This document shows, one piece after another, positions 18,091 to 27,010 of a stretch of 64,000 nt of DNA. Under the pieces are notes generated by a model. The model did no database searches and was not told the DNA's origin. It was given only the letters and a program-made list of their open reading frames with translations. The DNA is from Dechloromonas sp. UBA6271. GTDB taxonomy: Bacteria; Pseudomonadota; Gammaproteobacteria; Burkholderiales; Rhodocyclaceae. The position numbers were made by a program, and so were the translations under genes. The DNA is taken from assembly GCA_002440665.1 (NCBI GenBank), contig DJUX01000042.1, positions 38,553 to 102,552 on the forward strand, in the 5' to 3' direction. Every line of letters starts with the position of its first letter. Positions within the stretch are counted from its first letter, which is position 1.

Positions 18091-20070
18091 ATGACTCAAG
18101 CTGTCACCCTTCTGCTCGGCGTCCACGCGCACCAGCCCGTCGGCAACTTTCCGGAAGTGATCGAAGACGCGCACCTGCGCTGCTACAAGCCCTTCCTCGA
18201 AACCCTGTATGCCTACCCGGAATTCCGTTTCGCCGCCCATTTCTCCGGCTGGCTGCTCGACTGGCTGCGCGAGCGCTACCCGGCCGACATGAACTTGCTG
18301 GCACAGATGGTCAAACGCGGCCAGGTCGAACTGTTCAGCTCCGGCGACACCGAACCGGTGCTCGCCGCCATCCCGCAGCGCGACCGGATCGGCCAGCTGC
18401 GCACGCTGAACGACAAGCTGGCCGCATGGACTGATGTCCAGCCGCACGGCGCCTGGCTCACCGAGCGCGTCTGGGAATCGTCGGTGGTACCGGCGCTGGC
18501 AGAAACCGGCATCCGCTACGTGACGGTCGACGACTACCATTTCTTCTGCACCGGCAAATCGGCCGACGAACTCGACGGCTTCTTCAGCACCGAGGAAGAC
18601 GGCCAGCGGCTCGACCTCTTCCCGATTTCCGAAGCGTTGCGCTACCGCCTGCCCTTTTCGCCGGCGCACGAGGTCGTCGGCTACCTGGAGAACCTGGCCG
18701 ACCAGGACCACACTGCCGCCATCTATTTCGACGACATCGAGAAATTCGGCATCTGGCCGGAAACCTTCGACTGGGTCTACAACCGCGGCTGGCTCAAGGC
18801 GCTGATCGAAGGCGTGCTGGCCAGCCCGAAGATCCGCACCGCCACCTACGCCGACTTCCACGCGCGAAACACCACGCGAGGCATCGTCTACCTGCCGACC
18901 ACCTCGTACAGCGAAATGAACGAATGGACGCTGCCGATGCCAGCGGCGGGCATCTACTCGAACCTGCTCGCCAGCGAGAAAGCGGCAGGACGGGCCGACC
19001 AGCACCGGCCCTTCCTGCGCGGCGGCATCTGGCGCAACTTCCTGACCCGCTACCCGGAAGCCAACTGGATGCACAAGCGCATGCAGTCCCTCTCGGCGCG
19101 CCTCGCCGCACTGCCGGCGGCACCGCCGGCGCTGACCGCCGACCTCTACCGCGCCCAGGCCAACGACGCCTACTGGCACGGCCTGTTCGGCGGCCTCTAC
19201 CTGCCGCACCTGCGGCGCGCCGTGTGGAACAACATCGTCGCGCTGGAGGCCCAGCTCGATGCCCTGCAGCCGCGCCCGGCGCTGGTTGCGGTCGACCTCG
19301 ATTTCGACGGCAAAACCGAAATCCTCGCCCATACCGCGCAACTGCAGGTGGCCGTGCGCGACGACGGGCTGGCCGCCGCCCACGAACTGAGCAGCTACAC
19401 GCTGACGCACAACTTCGGCGACACCCTGCGCCGCTACCACGAGCACTATCACGACAAAATCGCCAGCGGGCCGAGCGAGCACAACGGCGCAGGCATCGCC
19501 TCGGCGCACGACATCGTCCGCTTCAAGCACCCGGTGGCCGCTGCAGACATCGTTCCCGACACCCTGCCGCGCGTTCTCTGGCTCGATGAACTCGATGGCA
19601 TTGCGCTTACCGACTACCAGCCGGCAGCCCCGGCGGCGCTCGCATTTACCCGTCCCGGTCTGGTCAAAACCTATGCCCTGGAACGGTCGACCGCAACCGT
19701 CGCCTGGCAGTGCCGCGGGCTCGCCGGACACCGCCTGACGACCCGGCTCAATCTCGCCATGCCCAGCTGCGACGGCTTCCTCGGCCGTTACGTGCTGGCC
19801 GACGGCAGCATTCCCGGCGGCTTCGGCCAGCCGCTCGATCTCGCCGAAGCCGCCGCGTTGACCTTGGAAGACGGCGTTCTCGGCGGCCATGTGCGGTTGC
19901 AATCCTCGATTTCGGCCGAAATTACCGGTCGACCGCAACAGACGGTCTCCCAATCCGAGGCCGGCTTTGAGAAAATCATGCAGGCGGCCGAAGTGAGCTT
20001 CACCTGGACCGTGCCCGCCGACGACTGCACCATCCGCCTTCAACTGACCATCGCACCGAGCGCACCATGA
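18091..20070 (+). CDS. GH57 4-alpha-glucanotransferase-type enzyme
   Basis: A 659-residue GH57 enzyme, the same length class as the Thermococcus litoralis 4-alpha-glucanotransferase. It starts LLLGVHAHQPVGNFPEVIEDAH. The nucleophile Glu is in GAWLTERVWESSV, the acid/base Asp in AAIYFDDIEKFGIWPE. The C-terminal half carries the DUF1925/DUF1926-like beta domains (HNFGDTLRRYHEHYHDKI, FLGRYVLADGSIPGGFGQPL). It would shuffle alpha-1,4-glucan segments, the MalQ role, in glycogen turnover. The ATG at 18091 was preferred over upstream in-frame codons that lie inside the preceding gene. It overlaps glgP by 4 bases (ATGA). Confidence 0.88.
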   Translation: MTQAVTLLLGVHAHQPVGNFPEVIEDAHLRCYKPFLETLYAYPEFRFAAHFSGWLLDWLRERYPADMNLLAQMVKRGQVELFSSGDTEPVLAAIPQRDRIGQLRTLNDKLAAWTDVQPHGAWLTERVWESSVVPALAETGIRYVTVDDYHFFCTGKSADELDGFFSTEEDGQRLDLFPISEALRYRLPFSPAHEVVGYLENLADQDHTAAIYFDDIEKFGIWPETFDWVYNRGWLKALIEGVLASPKIRTATYADFHARNTTRGIVYLPTTSYSEMNEWTLPMPAAGIYSNLLASEKAAGRADQHRPFLRGGIWRNFLTRYPEANWMHKRMQSLSARLAALPAAPPALTADLYRAQANDAYWHGLFGGLYLPHLRRAVWNNIVALEAQLDALQPRPALVAVDLDFDGKTEILAHTAQLQVAVRDDGLAAAHELSSYTLTHNFGDTLRRYHEHYHDKIASGPSEHNGAGIASAHDIVRFKHPVAAADIVPDTLPRVLWLDELDGIALTDYQPAAPAALAFTRPGLVKTYALERSTATVAWQCRGLAGHRLTTRLNLAMPSCDGFLGRYVLADGSIPGGFGQPLDLAEAAALTLEDGVLGGHVRLQSSISAEITGRPQQTVSQSEAGFEKIMQAAEVSFTWTVPADDCTIRLQLTIAPSAP

Positions 20071-22637
20071 CCGGAACCGTCTACAAACTCGAAGTAAACC
20101 CCCGGATTCCGGCGCGCCTGGAGCGCCTGGAGGAACTCGCCAACAACCTCTGGTACAGCTGGGACCGGCCGACGCGCTCGCTCTTCGCGCAGCTCTCCGA
20201 ACCCCTGTGGAAGGCGACCAACCACAACCCCAAGGCCTTCCTCAAGCGCGCCGACCAGAAGCGGCTCGAAGCTACCGCCGAAAACCCGGTCTTCCTCGGC
20301 ACGCTGAACCGCGTCGTCTCCGCCTACGACACCTACCACGAACTGCCCAACATGTCGCACGTGCATGGCCGGCCGTTCAAGGACGACGACCTGATCGCCT
20401 ACTTCTGCGCCGAATTCGGTTTCCACGAAAGCCTGCCGATCTACTCCGGCGGCCTCGGCATCCTCGCCGGCGACCACTGCAAGGCGGCCAGCGACATGGG
20501 CCTGCCCTTCATCGGCGTCGGCCTGCTCTACGACCAGGGCTACTTCCACCAGACACTCGATGCCGACGGCAAGCAACACGCCACCTACAGCGATTCCGAT
20601 TTCGACGACCTGCCGGTTTCGCCGCTGCTCGGGGCGGACGGGAAGGAGGTGCTGGTCGCGGTCGACATGCCGAACCGCACGGTTTTCGCCAAGGTATGGG
20701 AAGTCAGGGTCGGCCATGTCCGGCTGATCCTGCTCGACACCTTGCTGCCGCAGAACTCGGCGCACGATCGAGAGATCACCCACCGCCTCTACGGCGGCGA
20801 CAAGACGACGCGTATCGAGCAGGAAATCCTGCTCGGCGTCGGCGGTGTCCGCGCCCTCGCCGCGCTCGGCCTCAAGCCGACCGTCTGGCACGTCAACGAA
20901 GGTCATGCCGCCTTCCTCATTCTCGAACGCATCCGCAGCCTGGTCGGCGAAGGCCTGCCTTACGCGGCGGCCATCGAGGCGGTGGCGTCGAATGTCGTGT
21001 TCACCACCCATACGCCGGTACCGGCAGGCCACGACCATTTCTCCGAAGAAATGATGCGCCACTATTTCTCGCACTGGTGCCACGGCCTCGGCGTGCCCTG
21101 CGAACAGTTGCTCGCGTTCGGCGCCGAACCGGGCAAGAGCGAGTTCAACATGACCGCCCTCGCCCTGCGCGGCTCGCGCCACCACAACGGCGTCTCGCGT
21201 ATTCACGGCGACGTCTCGGCCGACATCTGCCGCTACCTGTGGCCGCAGATCGACCCGGACGAGAACCCGATGGACTACGTGACCAACGGCGTCCATCTGC
21301 CGACCTTCCTCGCCACCGAGTGGTTCGAGACCTTCGAGCGCTACCTCGGCACCGGCTGGCGCGAACGCCAGACCGAACCCGGCACCTGGGAAGGCGTTTC
21401 ACGCATCCCCGACCCGACCTTCTGGAGCATCCGCCAGCAGCTGAAATCGCAGTTGCTGCAACTGGTTCACGACCGTGTCCGCGAACAGCACCAGCGCAAC
21501 CAGGGCTCGCCGGCCCACCTCGACCGCCTGCTCAAGTTCGTCGATCCCGAAAACCCGAACGTCCTGACCATCGGCTTCGCCCGCCGCTTCGCCACCTACA
21601 AGCGCGCCGCGTTGATCTTTCAGGACCCGGCGTGGCTCAGCGAAATTATCTCGCAGGCCGGTCGCCCGGTGCTCTTCCTTTTCGCCGGCAAGGCCCACCC
21701 TGCCGACCAACCGGGCCAGGAGATCATCTGCAAGATCGCCGAGATGGCGAAGCGGCCGGAATTCGAGGGCCGTATCCTGCTCGTCGAAGGCTACGACCTG
21801 CACCTGTCGCGCTCGCTGGTCGCCGGCGTCGATGTCTGGCTCAACAACCCGATCTACCCGCTCGAAGCCTCCGGCACCTCGGGCATGAAGGCGGCGATGA
21901 ACGGCGCTCTCAACCTGTCAGTGCTCGACGGCTGGTGGGGCGAGGGCTACGACGACGAAGGCGACGTGCTCAACGGCTGGGCGATCAAGCCCGCCCCCGG
22001 CCACCTCGACGAAGCCCAGCGCGACGCCGAGGAGGCGCGCACGCTGTACGAACTGCTTCAGGACCACGTCATCCCGACCTACTACCGCACCGGCCCGATG
22101 GGCTATTCGCCGGAATGGGTGGCGATGTCCAAGCAGTCGATCACTACCATCGCCCCACGCTTCAACGTCATCCGCATGGTCGCCGAGTACGTCCGGAAGC
22201 TCTACGCACCCGCCGCCTTGCACGGTCGACGCTTCGCCGGCGACGATTTTGCCGTCGCCCGCGCCGTCGCCGAATGGAAGGCGAAGGTCCGCGCCGCCTG
22301 GCCCGGCGTCCGCCTGCACCGCCTCGACACACCGGAACGCCGACTCGCCTTCGGTACCTCTCTGCGTGTCCAGGTCGCCGTCCAGCTCAACGGCCTGAGA
22401 CCGGAAGACGTCACCGTCGAGGCGCTGATCGGCCGCCCCGGCCCCAACGGCAGCTTCAGCCGGCGGGCGCGCCACTACCCGCTCAATAGCGAAGGGCTTA
22501 CCGGCAACGGCGAAATGCTCTACACCATCGACCTGACGCCCGAGTTGTGCGGCAAGCTGGATTACCAGATCCGCATTTTCCCGTCGCATCCGGCGCTGAT
22601 CCACAAATTCGAACCTGGCCTGATGATCTGGTTATGA
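20067..22637 (+). CDS. glgP: Alpha-glucan (glycogen) phosphorylase
   Basis: An 856-residue GT35 enzyme that releases glucose-1-phosphate from glycogen. The PLP-binding region EASGTSGMKAAMNGALNLSV carries the Schiff-base Lys. The N-terminus has a DUF3417-type module (NPRIPARLERLEELANNLWYSWDRPTRSLF), marking the alpha-glucan family phosphorylase branch rather than the E. coli MalP type. Other blocks are FCAEFGFHESLPIYSGGLGILAGDHCKAASD and EGHAAFLILERI. It overlaps the GH57 transferase upstream and pgi downstream by 4 bases each, so degradation and hexose-phosphate entry are coupled. Confidence 0.96.
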   Translation: MTGTVYKLEVNPRIPARLERLEELANNLWYSWDRPTRSLFAQLSEPLWKATNHNPKAFLKRADQKRLEATAENPVFLGTLNRVVSAYDTYHELPNMSHVHGRPFKDDDLIAYFCAEFGFHESLPIYSGGLGILAGDHCKAASDMGLPFIGVGLLYDQGYFHQTLDADGKQHATYSDSDFDDLPVSPLLGADGKEVLVAVDMPNRTVFAKVWEVRVGHVRLILLDTLLPQNSAHDREITHRLYGGDKTTRIEQEILLGVGGVRALAALGLKPTVWHVNEGHAAFLILERIRSLVGEGLPYAAAIEAVASNVVFTTHTPVPAGHDHFSEEMMRHYFSHWCHGLGVPCEQLLAFGAEPGKSEFNMTALALRGSRHHNGVSRIHGDVSADICRYLWPQIDPDENPMDYVTNGVHLPTFLATEWFETFERYLGTGWRERQTEPGTWEGVSRIPDPTFWSIRQQLKSQLLQLVHDRVREQHQRNQGSPAHLDRLLKFVDPENPNVLTIGFARRFATYKRAALIFQDPAWLSEIISQAGRPVLFLFAGKAHPADQPGQEIICKIAEMAKRPEFEGRILLVEGYDLHLSRSLVAGVDVWLNNPIYPLEASGTSGMKAAMNGALNLSVLDGWWGEGYDDEGDVLNGWAIKPAPGHLDEAQRDAEEARTLYELLQDHVIPTYYRTGPMGYSPEWVAMSKQSITTIAPRFNVIRMVAEYVRKLYAPAALHGRRFAGDDFAVARAVAEWKAKVRAAWPGVRLHRLDTPERRLAFGTSLRVQVAVQLNGLRPEDVTVEALIGRPGPNGSFSRRARHYPLNSEGLTGNGEMLYTIDLTPELCGKLDYQIRIFPSHPALIHKFEPGLMIWL

Positions 22638-24217
22638 GCCTTGCCGATTCCCCCGCCTGGCACGCCCTGACGGCGCACGCCGAGGCGCTGCGCCCGCTGC
22701 ATTTGCGCGAATTGTTCGCCGCCGACCCCGAGCGTTTCGCGAATTTCTCACTGCGCCACGACGGCCTGCTGCTCGATTTCTCCAAGCAGCGCGTCAGCGC
22801 CGAGACGCTCGCCCTGCTCCGCCAGTTTGCCGCAGCCGCCGACTGCGACGGCTGGAAGGCGCGCATGCTGGCCGGTGATCCGATCAACCATACCGAAGAC
22901 CGCGCCGTCCGCCACATGGCGCTGCGCGCCGGCACCAAAGCGCCACCCGAGGTGCGCGCCGTGCTGGCGCGTCTGCAGCGCTTCTGCGAAAGCATCCACA
23001 GTGGCCGCTGGCGGGGTTTCTCGGGCGAACGCATCAGCGACGTCGTCAATATCGGCATCGGCGGCTCGGACCTCGGCCCGCGCATGGCGGCCAAGGCCTT
23101 GGCAGCCTGGCAGCAGCCGGACATCGACGTCCATTTCGTCGCCAATGTAGACAGTGCCGACATCGCCCCGCTGCTCGCCCGCCTCAACCCGCGCACGACC
23201 CTGTTCATCGTCGCCAGCAAGACCTTCACGACGCTGGAGACCCTGACCAACGCGCACACCGCGCGCGACTGGCTGGTCGCCGCGGCCGGCGACCCGGACG
23301 CGGTGGCCCGCCACTTCGTCGCGCTGTCGACCAATCTGGACGCCACTTGGGAATTCGGCATCGCTGCCGAAAACGTCTTCGAATTCTGGGACTGGGTCGG
23401 CGGCCGCTTCTCGCTGTGGTCGGCGATCGGCCTGTCGATCGCGCTGGCCGTCGGCTGGCGGCATTTCGAACAGTTGCTGGCCGGGGCGCGGGCCATGGAC
23501 GACCATTTCCTCACCGCCCCTGCCGCCGAGAGCCTGCCGCTGACGCTCGCCCTTCTGACCCTGTGGAACACCGATTTCCTCGGCGCCGGCACCCATGCCG
23601 TGCTGCCCTACAGCCAGTCGCTGGCGTTGCTGCCCGCCTATCTGCAACAGCTGGAAATGGAAAGCAACGGCAAGCAGACCGACCGCGACGGAAATCCGCT
23701 CGGGATCGCGACCAGCCCGGTGCTCTGGGGCGAAGCCGGGACCAACGGCCAGCATTCCTTCTATCAGCTGTTCCATCAGGGCGGCCAGACCATTCCCTGC
23801 GACTTCATCGCCCTGCGCGAAGCCGATTTTCCGCTGGCCGGCCATCATGCCAAGCTGCTCGCCAACTGCCTGGCGCAATCGGCAGCGCTCGCCTTCGGCC
23901 AGACCCGCGCCGAAGGCGAAGTGGCCGGCGTGCCGCCGGCACTGGTTCCCTACAAGGTATTTCCCGGCAACCAGCCGTCGACCACGCTCGTCCTGCCGCG
24001 TCTGACGCCCTACACACTGGGCCAGTTACTGGCGCTCTACGAACACAAGGTGTTCTGCCTCGGCGTCCTGTGGAACCTGAATTCCTTCGACCAGTGGGGC
24101 GTCGAGCTCGGCAAGCAACTGGCCAACCGGCTGACCCCGCTGCTCGAAGGCGCCGGCGACGACAGGGACTTCGATACCTCGACCCGTGGCCTGGTCGCCG
24201 CCCTGAAAATGCCATGA
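22634..24217 (+). CDS. pgi: Glucose-6-phosphate isomerase
   Basis: A 527-residue sugar isomerase linking glycogen-derived glucose-6-phosphate to glycolysis. Recognisable blocks: VVNIGIGGSDLGPRM, VASKTFTTLETLTNA (phosphate-binding Ser/Thr), LEMESNGKQTDRDGNP (catalytic Glu), EAGTNGQHSFYQLFHQGG (catalytic His) and NSFDQWGVELGKQLA with the C-terminal Lys. Pgi is usually elsewhere or beside pgm; placing it between glgP and glgA with 4-base overlaps on both sides marks this as a dedicated glycogen-cycling operon. Start is the ATG in the ATGA overlap with glgP. Confidence 0.97.
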   Translation: MSLADSPAWHALTAHAEALRPLHLRELFAADPERFANFSLRHDGLLLDFSKQRVSAETLALLRQFAAAADCDGWKARMLAGDPINHTEDRAVRHMALRAGTKAPPEVRAVLARLQRFCESIHSGRWRGFSGERISDVVNIGIGGSDLGPRMAAKALAAWQQPDIDVHFVANVDSADIAPLLARLNPRTTLFIVASKTFTTLETLTNAHTARDWLVAAAGDPDAVARHFVALSTNLDATWEFGIAAENVFEFWDWVGGRFSLWSAIGLSIALAVGWRHFEQLLAGARAMDDHFLTAPAAESLPLTLALLTLWNTDFLGAGTHAVLPYSQSLALLPAYLQQLEMESNGKQTDRDGNPLGIATSPVLWGEAGTNGQHSFYQLFHQGGQTIPCDFIALREADFPLAGHHAKLLANCLAQSAALAFGQTRAEGEVAGVPPALVPYKVFPGNQPSTTLVLPRLTPYTLGQLLALYEHKVFCLGVLWNLNSFDQWGVELGKQLANRLTPLLEGAGDDRDFDTSTRGLVAALKMP

Positions 24218-25662
24218 ACCATCTTTCCATCCTTTTCGTCACTTCCGAAATGGCGCCGTGGGTCAAGACCGGCGGCCTCGGCGACGTCGCCGCCGCCCTG
24301 CCGGCTGCACTGCGTCGGGCACGCCACGACGTGCGCGTGCTGATTCCGGCCTACCCGGCGTTGCTTCAGGCATTTCCCGATGCCCGCCCAGTCGCCGAAT
24401 TGCCAGCCCTCGCCCCGGCGTTGCCGCCGGCCCGCCTGCTCGCCGCCGGCCTGCCGCTGCTGTTGCTCGACTGCCCGGAATTTTTCGCCCGCGCGGGCAA
24501 CCCGTATCTCGACGCCCACGGCCACGACCAGGCCGACAACGCTATCCGCTTCGGCCTGCTCTCAAGGGTCGCCGCCCTGCTCGGCCAGCCCGGCTCGCCG
24601 CTCGACTGGCGGCCGGACGTCGTGCACCTCAACGACTGGCAGAGCGCGCTCGCCCCGGCCTGGCTGCACTACGAAGGCGGCGCCGCCAGCGTCGTCACCG
24701 TGCACAACATCGCCTTCCAGGGCAATTTCGCCGCCGATCACCTGACAGCACTTGGCCTGCCGGAACACGCCTGGCGCTTCGACGGCGTCGAATACCACGG
24801 CCAGCTTTCCTTCCTCAAGGCCGGCCTGCAACTGGCGACGTTAATCTCGACGGTCAGCCCGACCTATGCCCAAGAGATCCAGGACGAAGCCTTCGGCTAC
24901 GGCCTCGCCCCACTGTTGCGCCATCGGGCGGGCGCGTTGCGCGGCATTCTGAACGGCGTAGACAGCACCCTGTGGAACCCGGCGGCCGACCCGGCGCTGG
25001 CGGTGCCTTACGCGGCCAACCGGCTGGCGGCCAAGCGCGAGAACAAGCGCGCACTGCAACAGGAAATGGGGCTGGACTTTGCGGCCGACCGCCCGCTGTT
25101 CGGCATCATCAGCCGGCTCACCGAACAAAAGGGGCTCGATCTCGTCCTGACGTTAGGTGAGGGCATCACCAAGCTGCCGGCGCAACTGGCCATACTCGGC
25201 AGCGGCGACAAGCTCATGGAAGCCGGCTTCCGCGACCTGGCCACCCGTTTTCCCGGACAGATCGCCGTCAGGCTCGGCTTCGACGAAGCGCTCGCCCACC
25301 GCATCGAGGCCGGCGCCGACTGCTTCCTGATGCCCTCGCGCTTCGAGCCCTGTGGCCTCAACCAGATGTACAGCCTGCGCTACGGCACGCCGCCCATCGT
25401 CCGCGCCACGGGCGGCCTCGCCGATACCGTGATCGACGTTTCGGAAGCGACACTGGCCGACAAGACCGCCAACGGCTTCGTCATCGCCGAAGCCACACCA
25501 CACGCGCTGTGGCTGGCGCTCGAACGCGCCACCCGCTGCTGGCACGACCGCAAGCTGTGGCAGCGCATCCAGCAGAACGGCATGCGCCGGGATTTTTCCT
25601 GGGAACATGCCGCGCACGACTACGTCACCCTCTACCGCGATGCCATCGCCGCCCGCCACTGA
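24214..25662 (+). CDS. glgA: Glycogen synthase (ADP-glucose dependent)
   Basis: A 482-residue GT5 enzyme that extends alpha-1,4-glucan from ADP-glucose. The N-terminal substrate loop reads SEMAPWVKTGGLGDVAAALP, with the KTGGL motif. The C-terminal Rossmann domain has RLTEQKGLDLV and the donor site RFEPCGLNQMYSLRYGTPPIVRATGGLADTV, with the catalytic Glu of the E-X7-E motif. Length is normal. The ATG at 24214 overlaps pgi by 4 bases. It ends 7 bases before folA. Confidence 0.97.
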   Translation: MNHLSILFVTSEMAPWVKTGGLGDVAAALPAALRRARHDVRVLIPAYPALLQAFPDARPVAELPALAPALPPARLLAAGLPLLLLDCPEFFARAGNPYLDAHGHDQADNAIRFGLLSRVAALLGQPGSPLDWRPDVVHLNDWQSALAPAWLHYEGGAASVVTVHNIAFQGNFAADHLTALGLPEHAWRFDGVEYHGQLSFLKAGLQLATLISTVSPTYAQEIQDEAFGYGLAPLLRHRAGALRGILNGVDSTLWNPAADPALAVPYAANRLAAKRENKRALQQEMGLDFAADRPLFGIISRLTEQKGLDLVLTLGEGITKLPAQLAILGSGDKLMEAGFRDLATRFPGQIAVRLGFDEALAHRIEAGADCFLMPSRFEPCGLNQMYSLRYGTPPIVRATGGLADTVIDVSEATLADKTANGFVIAEATPHALWLALERATRCWHDRKLWQRIQQNGMRRDFSWEHAAHDYVTLYRDAIAARH

Positions 25663-25669
25663 GCCGAAC

Positions 25670-26152
25670 ATGCCCGAAATCGTCATCATCGCCGCCGTCG
25701 CCAAAAACCGCGTGATCGGCCGCGACAACCAACTGATCTGGAAAATCCCGGAAGACATGGCCCGCTTCAAGACACTGACCGCCGGCCACACCGTCATCAT
25801 GGGCCGCAAGACCTGGGAATCCCTGCCGCCGCGTTTCCGCCCGCTGCCCGGCCGGCGCAACATCGTCATCACCCGCCAGGCGGATTACGCAGCACCCGGC
25901 GCCGAAGTCGCCGACTCGCTGGAAAACGCCCTGAAACTGGCGTCGACCGCAACAAGCGTCTTCATCATTGGCGGCGAGCAGATTTACACGCAGGCAATGG
26001 CCGTCGCCGACCGACTGGAGATCACCGAAGTCGGCCTCGAACCCGAAGGCGATGCGTGGTTTCCGGAGATTGCTGCGGTCGACTGGGAAAAAACGGCAAA
26101 AACCGAGGGGAAAAGCTTCACCTTCGTCACTTGGCGCCGCCACAAGAAATGA
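25670..26152 (+). CDS. folA: Dihydrofolate reductase
   Basis: A 160-residue enzyme reducing dihydrofolate to tetrahydrofolate with NADPH. Motifs: VAKNRVIGRDNQLIWKIPEDMARFKTLT (substrate Asp/Glu region and Met20 loop), VIMGRKTWESLP and FIIGGEQIYTQAM. Start 25670 was chosen for the MPEIVIIAAVAKNRVIG beginning; an upstream in-frame ATG lies inside glgA. It follows glgA after 7 bases, so it may be read from the glycogen operon, an unusual partner. The last 30 codons contain a copy of the dispersed GCGGTCGAC-type motif at about 26072-26084, coding for AAVDW. Confidence 0.96.
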   Translation: MPEIVIIAAVAKNRVIGRDNQLIWKIPEDMARFKTLTAGHTVIMGRKTWESLPPRFRPLPGRRNIVITRQADYAAPGAEVADSLENALKLASTATSVFIIGGEQIYTQAMAVADRLEITEVGLEPEGDAWFPEIAAVDWEKTAKTEGKSFTFVTWRRHKK

Positions 26153-26189
26153 CTGGACATCAGCAGCTTTACGTAACTACAATAAGCAA

Positions 26190-26462
26190 ATGATCACTTG
26201 GGACGAAGGCAAGCGCAAGGCAAACCTCAAGGCTCACGGAATTGACTTTGCGCGACTTGATTGCCTATTCGATGCCCCGATGGTCACAGTGGAAGACGAG
26301 CGCGAACAGTATGGAGAACAACGGCTGCAAAGCCTTGCCTGGTTTTACGACCGCGTCGTCTTTCTGGTTTGGACCGAGCGCGACAATGGCGCTCGATTGA
26401 TTTCCTGTCGTTACGGTGACAAACATGAAACGCGCGCCTACTTCAAATCCATCGGCCTTTAG
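26190..26462 (+). CDS. brnT: BrnT-family toxin (RNase of type II toxin-antitoxin system)
   Basis: A 90-residue protein of the BrnT family, starting MITWDEGKRKANLKAHGIDFARLDCLFD and continuing with EDEREQYGEQRLQS and LVWTERDNGARLISCRYGDKHETRAYF. The W-D..K..N..KHGI..F pattern, the R/H core and the RLIS.R.A...E...Y ending are typical. BrnT is a RelE-like ribonuclease neutralised by BrnA. Toxin first with the antitoxin overlapping its end is the usual brnTA order. The AT-richer 37 bases before it probably hold the promoter. Confidence 0.92.
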   Translation: MITWDEGKRKANLKAHGIDFARLDCLFDAPMVTVEDEREQYGEQRLQSLAWFYDRVVFLVWTERDNGARLISCRYGDKHETRAYFKSIGL

Positions 26463-26745
26463 CAAGGAACAGATCGCCGCCGCGATAGCGGCAGCCCCGG
26501 AAAAGCTGCAGGACGCCGCCTGCCCATACGATCCGAACGATGCAGCGGCAGTGGAAGCCTATTGGGCCAAGGGCAAGCTCCGTCTTCCCGGCCAGCGCGG
26601 GCCGCAGAAACTCCCGACGAAAGTTGCGGTAACCGTTCGCTACAGCGCCGAGGTAGTCGAGTACTTCAAGTCGACCGGCGATGGCTGGCAGACACGCATG
26701 AACGACGCCTTGCAGGAATACGTCCAGAAACATCGGGCTGCGTAG
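26425..26745 (+). CDS. brnA: BrnA-family antitoxin
   Basis: A 106-residue antitoxin with a DUF4415/BrnA C-terminus: LPTKVAVTVRYSAEVVEYFKSTGDGWQTRMNDALQEYVQKH, a ribbon-helix-helix DNA-binding domain. The N-terminal half (FSKEQIAAAIAAAPEKLQDAACPYDPND) would wrap the toxin. It overlaps brnT by 38 bases. ATG 26425 was chosen; a GTG three codons upstream is also possible. BrnA proteins repress their own promoter. The gene is followed by a short hairpin (GCAAT-AGTA-ATTGC, 26746-26759) with a T-rich tail that may end transcription. Confidence 0.88.
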   Translation: MKRAPTSNPSAFSKEQIAAAIAAAPEKLQDAACPYDPNDAAAVEAYWAKGKLRLPGQRGPQKLPTKVAVTVRYSAEVVEYFKSTGDGWQTRMNDALQEYVQKHRAA

Positions 26746-27010
26746 GCAATAGTAATTGCTATTTCTTATCCATTTCCCTGTCGACCGCAGCAACCCTGAT
26801 TTATCGCCATTCAACCCTCAGTCCGAGTTACTCAGACTGAAAATGGGGAATCAAATTACTCGGACCCCAATGGCACTTCGCCGCCGGGCCGCTTGGGCAC
26901 GAAAATGTGACCCTGCCCCTTTAGCCGACTGGCCCCTTTAGCCGATCCTTTAACCCGATCGCTCTTCACCGGCGGACTGACTGCCCGATCTGGAGCGGGT
27001 TGGCAGGCAT
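26746..27010. other. Non-coding gap with repeat remnants
   Basis: No convincing gene. It holds a 5-bp hairpin just after brnA (26746-26759), a reverse-strand copy of the dispersed GCGGTCGAC motif (about 26780-26794), and an inverted pair around 26821-26868 (GTCCGAGTTACTC facing AATTACTCGGAC, with GGGG and CCCC at 26845 and 26865). A 13-base direct repeat CCCCTTTAGCCGA occurs at 26916 and 26933. These resemble decayed ends of small mobile or REP-type elements; no transposase remains. Confidence 0.5.
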
